64,000 nucleotides of DNA from Microbulbifer sp. VAAF005 (GTDB lineage: Bacteria > Pseudomonadota > Gammaproteobacteria > Pseudomonadales > Cellvibrionaceae): assembly GCF_030012985.1 (NCBI RefSeq), contig NZ_CP120233.1:1595001-1659000 (forward strand), read 5' to 3'. Within the stretch, counting starts at the first letter, position 1. Every line of letters starts with the position of its first letter. Made by a program: the position numbers and the translations under genes. The notes under the pieces were generated by a model. That model was not told the origin of the DNA, ran no database searches, and was given only the letters and a program-made list of their open reading frames with translations. Shown here piece after piece: positions 59,858 through 64,000 of this stretch.

Positions 59858-60772
59858 ATGAAAAAGCCCCTTATTCGTTTTCTATCAACGCTATTAGCAG
59901 CCGGACTGCTAAGTGGCTGCCCTGCTAACCACCAAAGTAACTCTTCCCCTGAAAGTCATTCCCAGCCTCTTGAGTTTTTGCCTGCCCTGAATGGGGACTA
60001 CTTTAAGCTGGATTCAGCGATTATTGGGCGCCCCTACCATATCTATACTCGCCTGCCAGAGGGCTATAATCCAAACGAGGATACAACTTACCCGGTCATT
60101 TATCTCCTTGATGGGGATTCCCTATTCCCAATTTTGGCTACTAATCACCTGTTTATGCATTACGACGATTACGCCCCCGAGGCGATTATTGTAGGTATTG
60201 CTTACGGCTCATTTAAACCCGAGATCAATCATCGCAGTTTTGACTTTTCTCTACCCGGTGACAGTGACACACTTAAGTATGGCGGTGCGGCGCAGTTTCT
60301 CAACTTTCTAGAGCAGGAGCTCTTGCCAGTAGTTGAAAGCCGCTACGCGGTAAACCCTCAGCAACGGGTTCTCTTCGGTCAAAGTCGAGGGGGATATTTT
60401 GTGCTTTACACGGCATTTTCTAAGCCCGACTTATTTCAAGGCTTGATAGCTAGTAACGCCACCTTCCTACCACAACAGGAATTTTTCTACAGGGAACCTG
60501 TGCAAGCGACAAGAGAGGATCTGACTCTGGTAGTAACCAGCGGCTCTAAAGATATGCCAAACCTGCGCAATGATGCACTCTCTTGGCATAAGCACTGGAA
60601 AGAACGAGGAAACACTCCCTGGCGCATTGCATTTACAACGATTCCATACGGTACCCATGCGGCAAATAGTACTGACAGTTACCGTTTCGGCATCCATGAG
60701 ATTTTTGCGGAAGAGATCGAAATATCTCGTATGAAAGCAGAGAACAATTTGCAAGTGATAGAGGATCACTAG
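59858..60772 (+). CDS. Lipoprotein esterase (IroE/Fes-like alpha/beta hydrolase)
   Basis: A 304-residue protein with a lipoprotein signal (MKKPLIRFLSTLLAAGLLSGC). It has YPVIYLLDGDSLFPI, the nucleophile elbow FGQSRGG and a C-terminal His (YGTHAANS), as in the esterase D / siderophore esterase family. ATG 59858 is chosen because it gives the signal. Substrate not known. Confidence 0.85.
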   Translation: MKKPLIRFLSTLLAAGLLSGCPANHQSNSSPESHSQPLEFLPALNGDYFKLDSAIIGRPYHIYTRLPEGYNPNEDTTYPVIYLLDGDSLFPILATNHLFMHYDDYAPEAIIVGIAYGSFKPEINHRSFDFSLPGDSDTLKYGGAAQFLNFLEQELLPVVESRYAVNPQQRVLFGQSRGGYFVLYTAFSKPDLFQGLIASNATFLPQQEFFYREPVQATREDLTLVVTSGSKDMPNLRNDALSWHKHWKERGNTPWRIAFTTIPYGTHAANSTDSYRFGIHEIFAEEIEISRMKAENNLQVIEDH

Positions 60773-60814
60773 AGCTAAAAATTAATAGCAGTAAATATTA
60801 GGTTCCCGCAAATT

Positions 60815-60842
60815 AAAAAGCCCGCGTAAAAGCGGGCTCTTT
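60815..60842. terminator. Bidirectional terminator
   Basis: AAAAAGCCCGC / GCGGGCTCTTT stem, between the convergent esterase and lipase-like genes. Confidence 0.9.
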
Positions 60843-60857
60843 AAAACGATCAGCTAA

Positions 60858-62075
60858 TTACTCTGTGCAGGCAGCAATACGACCAGCCGTATTTTTACCG
60901 GCACCACAGTTCAGGCCATCGGGGATACCGGTGTAGTCTGGGGCCATAATACCGCCGTTACGCTGAGCATCATGGTCGGTATAAATACTCGCCAGGTTAT
61001 AGGAACGCGCTGTTCCCTTGTTGTCATTATCGCAGGAGAAGATAGCACTCCCGTAAGCAACTCCCAGGAAAGTCTTATATTCCTTTAGGTTTGACCACAA
61101 GTTACGCTTGGCAGATCCAGAACAGTTCATCTGGGAAGCCAAGTTGATGTAACCATCGTCCTCACCGCTTAATAACAGGGAGCTAGCGCTCTCGATACCA
61201 GGGAAGCCCGCATAGCCACCAATAGTATAAACCGGCGCGGCCAGGTTGGTGCCAACATAGTTGCGTACAGCATAGACATCATTGGTCTGCAGGTAGCGTA
61301 CGGCTGAACACTCACGACCGATAAACCAGTCATTGATCAAGTCTTCAATCCAACTACCATTACACAAACGGTCAACGCCCTCAGTGCCAGTTATTGCGCC
61401 ACCGGTAGTAAAGATTGCTGCGATGCCACTGATGGCAGTTTCAAAATCCACTTCAACTGCGTAATCGTCATCCAGGCCGGCAACATTTACAGTTTCGGTT
61501 TTCGTTTTGCAGCTTTTCCAAAACCAGGAACCAGAACAAACTTCAGAGGTTTCGGTCACGGTGTTGGAATCATACTGGTTGTAGGCGCGGTTATAGTAGG
61601 GCGAACCCGGGATCGCATTACCAGCGAGATACATCATCTGGGTAGCGCCCTGACTGTGTGCAATCACATAGAAAGTATCATCGGCTGCACACTGGTTTTC
61701 GTGCTCAAAGTCATCGCCTTCCCCATTGCGAATGGCAATAATCTGCCGGGCAATTTCACCCGCTGTGCCGTCATGCCAATATGGCATCTCGCCTTCATCG
61801 GTAGAGTTATACCCAACTACACCATAATTACCGCCGTTTACACGCAACTGCTCAATAAAGTCACTACCCGTATACTCATCGAAGTACGCTTCACTCCAGT
61901 AATCCAAAGCTGGCTGCTCAAGATTCCCCTGGGAATCGGTTCGCTGTTTAATATGGCCCTCAGTACCATGGCCATGAACCAGGATGTAGCAATTATCTGC
62001 ACTCGCTGAAGTCGACCCCAAGAGTCCAGCCAATAGTAGAGAGAAGCTCGCACCCAATCGCTGATAAAGTGTCAT
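60858..62075 (-). CDS. Secreted lipase-like hydrolase
   Basis: A 405-residue exported protein: signal peptide (about 1-26, ending SASA), LVHGHGTEGH (oxyanion region), nucleophile elbow IAHSQGATQM, and many Cys residues likely in disulfides (CSGSWFWKSC, CNGSW, CSGS). It resembles bacterial extracellular alpha/beta hydrolases of unknown substrate. A small ORF lies upstream on the same strand. Confidence 0.75.
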   Translation of the reverse strand: MTLYQRLGASFSLLLAGLLGSTSASADNCYILVHGHGTEGHIKQRTDSQGNLEQPALDYWSEAYFDEYTGSDFIEQLRVNGGNYGVVGYNSTDEGEMPYWHDGTAGEIARQIIAIRNGEGDDFEHENQCAADDTFYVIAHSQGATQMMYLAGNAIPGSPYYNRAYNQYDSNTVTETSEVCSGSWFWKSCKTKTETVNVAGLDDDYAVEVDFETAISGIAAIFTTGGAITGTEGVDRLCNGSWIEDLINDWFIGRECSAVRYLQTNDVYAVRNYVGTNLAAPVYTIGGYAGFPGIESASSLLLSGEDDGYINLASQMNCSGSAKRNLWSNLKEYKTFLGVAYGSAIFSCDNDNKGTARSYNLASIYTDHDAQRNGGIMAPDYTGIPDGLNCGAGKNTAGRIAACTE

Positions 62076-62128
62076 TGTGATGTCCTTTTATTTTGCTCGG
62101 GCTTGTTCCCAATTTTTAAATTGTCTTT

Positions 62129-62281
62129 TTATATTGCCGAGACTGTTTTATGGCTTGCGAAAGGTATCTGGTTAATTAGTGCCAAGAATATGACTAATAG
62201 CGCCACATAGATCTCCAGGGCGACAATGAAATTGACCAGCCGGTCAAGAAAGGCTTCTGAACTTAATGCAGTGTGATCCAT
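62129..62281 (-). CDS. Possible 50-residue membrane peptide
   Basis: MDHTALSSEAFLDRLVNFIV then a hydrophobic helix (ALEIYVALLVIFLALI) and a polar end. Single membrane-spanning pattern. 53 bases before the lipase-like gene on the same strand. Ribosome site weak (GAGAA). Could be a real small protein or chance. Confidence 0.35.
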   Translation of the reverse strand: MDHTALSSEAFLDRLVNFIVALEIYVALLVIFLALINQIPFASHKTVSAI

Positions 62282-62786
62282 TTCTCAAAATCTCTAATTT
62301 CCCAAGCCTAAACCGTGTCAAGTGAACCAGAGAGAAAGTGAGTAATGCTTACACAAATTTGAGATATAGCCCCCCAAAATTGAAAGATTGATATATTTGG
62401 AGAAAGCAGGCTTCGTATAAAATTTGACTTAACCCATATAAAGTAAAGGAAATTATTTAAGTCTCATTTTTTATGTTTATACATATATCAAGATAGGTAA
62501 TTAAGAATAAGCTATCTACCCAAAATAAATACACATTATATTTCTAGTACAAATTTTGGCGCGGAAGTTAAACACTTAGTAGAAATTTCGAGATATAAAT
62601 ATATGCAGCAATCACCTTTGGGTAGAGAACAATGGTAGCCACTAAAGTTCCAAAAATATGGAAAGCTTACTTCCATCCTGAAAAGTTAGCCGGCAACAAC
62701 TAGAAACCGTGAGAGCAATTTATATTGAGCATATTATCCACAGTTTACATAAACATCAGCAACCAAGCCTAAAGAGGGAATGAAAA
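62282..62786. other. AT-rich intergenic region
   Basis: About 500 bases; no supported gene, terminator or RNA seen. Confidence 0.4.
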
Positions 62787-63422
62787 GTGATAGATTCAAA
62801 AACATTTTGGGACAAAACTGCAGCCCGATACGAGAAAAGCCCAATAAGAGATTTAGATGCCTACAAAAGGAAACTGGCTATAACACAAGGGTATTTTAAA
62901 TCAAACTGGTCTGTACTTGAGTTTGGATGTGGTACCGGCAGCACAGCAATTCAGCATTCACCATATGTGAACAACATTACTGCTACCGACATCTCTGATA
63001 AGATGCTGGAAATTGCCAAACAAAAAACGATAGATGCCTCAATAAAAAATATTATATTTCAGCAAGGAACGTTAGATACACTGAAGCTTACCAATGAGAG
63101 TTTTAATGCCATTTTAGGATTAAATATCCTACATCTACTGCAAGATATAGATACAGCAATAGCTAGAACCTATGAACTATTAAAGCCTGGAGGTATATTT
63201 ATTTCTAGCACAGTGTTACTCAAAAACAGCAATTGGAGACTTATATTGCCCATTATGCAGTTCTTAAAGTTAGCCCCTTATGTTAATCCACTTGACAAGC
63301 AAGACTTATCAAATAAACTCACTCAAGCTGGGTTTAGCATTGAAAAAGAGTGGCAGCCAGGAAAAGGGTCAGTATTTTTTGTTGCGAAAAAACAAGTCTC
63401 ACCCAATAAAACATCACCTTAA
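62787..63422 (+). CDS. Class I SAM-dependent methyltransferase
   Basis: A 211-residue enzyme. SAM motif I VLEFGCGTGSTAIQHSP, motif II region NITATDISDKMLEIAKQ, and later FNAILGLNILHLLQDI and LLKPGGIFISST. Methyltransf_11-like; the substrate is unknown. No partner genes visible; AT-rich. Confidence 0.85.
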   Translation: MIDSKTFWDKTAARYEKSPIRDLDAYKRKLAITQGYFKSNWSVLEFGCGTGSTAIQHSPYVNNITATDISDKMLEIAKQKTIDASIKNIIFQQGTLDTLKLTNESFNAILGLNILHLLQDIDTAIARTYELLKPGGIFISSTVLLKNSNWRLILPIMQFLKLAPYVNPLDKQDLSNKLTQAGFSIEKEWQPGKGSVFFVAKKQVSPNKTSP

Positions 63423-63585
63423 ATAATACTTAAGTTCACGCCACTAAACTCCTATAAACACTAAACAACCTACAATAACCATCCACCTGAAACCCCCAAA
63501 TTATTCGAGAGTTTCAAGCTCAACAAGCACAATTACTGGGATACTAATAATCCCTCAAATAAACTAATCACGAAGTAACTATGGA

Positions 63586-63906
63586 TTACTTAAAGCTAAT
63601 ACCCATAAAGTCACTGGTTTTATCGCCATCTAAATCGGTACATACAACATTATCGTCCGTATACCTGACCACAATACTTCTATCTGAGGTAATAGCAGCC
63701 ATCGTCATAGACAAAATTGAATTAAGCTGGCGATCGGTTGCTTGATCAGAAGTTTTGAAGATCCAATTTCCCTCTTCAAACTTCACCCAAACATTTTCGG
63801 CGTCAAGGCCAAGCCAAACATGCTCAGGGGTAAAGGTACACTCAGTCCAAGCAAGTGCTGAATTGGAAAAACCAATCGCAGCTAAAAATAAAAAAATCTT
63901 TTTCAT
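63586..63906 (-). CDS. Small exported protein of unknown function
   Basis: A 106-residue protein with a signal peptide (MKKIFLFLAAIGFSNSALA, cut before WTECTF) and two Cys that could form a disulfide. No family recognised. The C-terminal part contains DLDGDKTSDFMG, an Asp-rich loop. Only 94 bases of the window remain after it. Confidence 0.65.
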   Translation of the reverse strand: MKKIFLFLAAIGFSNSALAWTECTFTPEHVWLGLDAENVWVKFEEGNWIFKTSDQATDRQLNSILSMTMAAITSDRSIVVRYTDDNVVCTDLDGDKTSDFMGISFK

Positions 63907-64000
63907 AACTAATACTCACTCTAGCTGACAGAATATAAATACTCACTTGCAAATACAAAACTGTAAAGGTTCAAAACCCGGATGAGATTACACCAACATT

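Overview
The window looks like chromosomal DNA of a marine gammaproteobacterium, most like Microbulbifer or a relative in the Cellvibrionales. This is inferred from the housekeeping set (csrA, lysC, alaS, recX, recA, a two-ATP-cone nrdA, argDF, htpG), the secreted laminarinases and the integron; no search was run. The sequence has dense, orderly core blocks at both ends and an AT-rich accessory block in the middle.

Region by region: 1-10.9 kb is a minus-strand core block (csrA, lysC, alaS, HIT, Trm112, hydrolase, class I aldolase, glpK, recX, recA, pncC), with a LexA-type box upstream of recA. 11.6-16.9 kb holds two tandem paralogous secreted GH16 laminarinases that share their upstream control block but differ in C-terminal modules. 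17-21 kb holds a frameshifted GNAT gene, a DTW-domain tRNA-modifying enzyme, a TauE-like exporter with a TauD-like oxygenase, and an orphan FecR-like protein. 35.3-51.3 kb is core again (aroC, prmB, folE, sixA, gpsA, htpG, peroxiredoxin, bfd, bfr, grxD, argD, argF). 51.7-56.8 kb is nrdAB with a promoter carrying two NrdR-type boxes and two exact DnaA boxes. The right end carries a Sel1 protein, a peroxiredoxin-like protein, a lipoprotein esterase, a secreted lipase-like protein and a methyltransferase.

The most interesting part is 21-35.3 kb, a chromosomal integron. The integrase intI (plus strand, next to aroC) is preceded by a strong -35 and a LexA box overlapping its -10. To its left is an attI region with repeated GCAGCTGC motifs and a candidate extended -10 cassette promoter. 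The cassette genes all read leftward, away from intI, and most end at or inside imperfect palindromes with the RYYYAAC / GTTRRRY boxes of attC sites. The array carries membrane proteins of unknown function, a ComJ/NucI-like nuclease inhibitor, small lipoproteins and unknown proteins, and a GH12-like lipoprotein with a macro-domain protein. Mobile elements have invaded the array: a complete group IIC-type intron sits exactly inside the core box of one attC, a decayed IS110-family element sits inside another attC, a second intact IS110-family copy interrupts an IS91-family transposase, and both IS110 copies keep a conserved upstream non-coding segment that may encode a bridge RNA.

Four genes look frameshifted or cut short (GNAT, prmB, a 610-residue membrane protein, and the end of the macro gene). 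Two of these breaks lie in five-base G/C runs, so sequencing error is a serious alternative to real gene decay.
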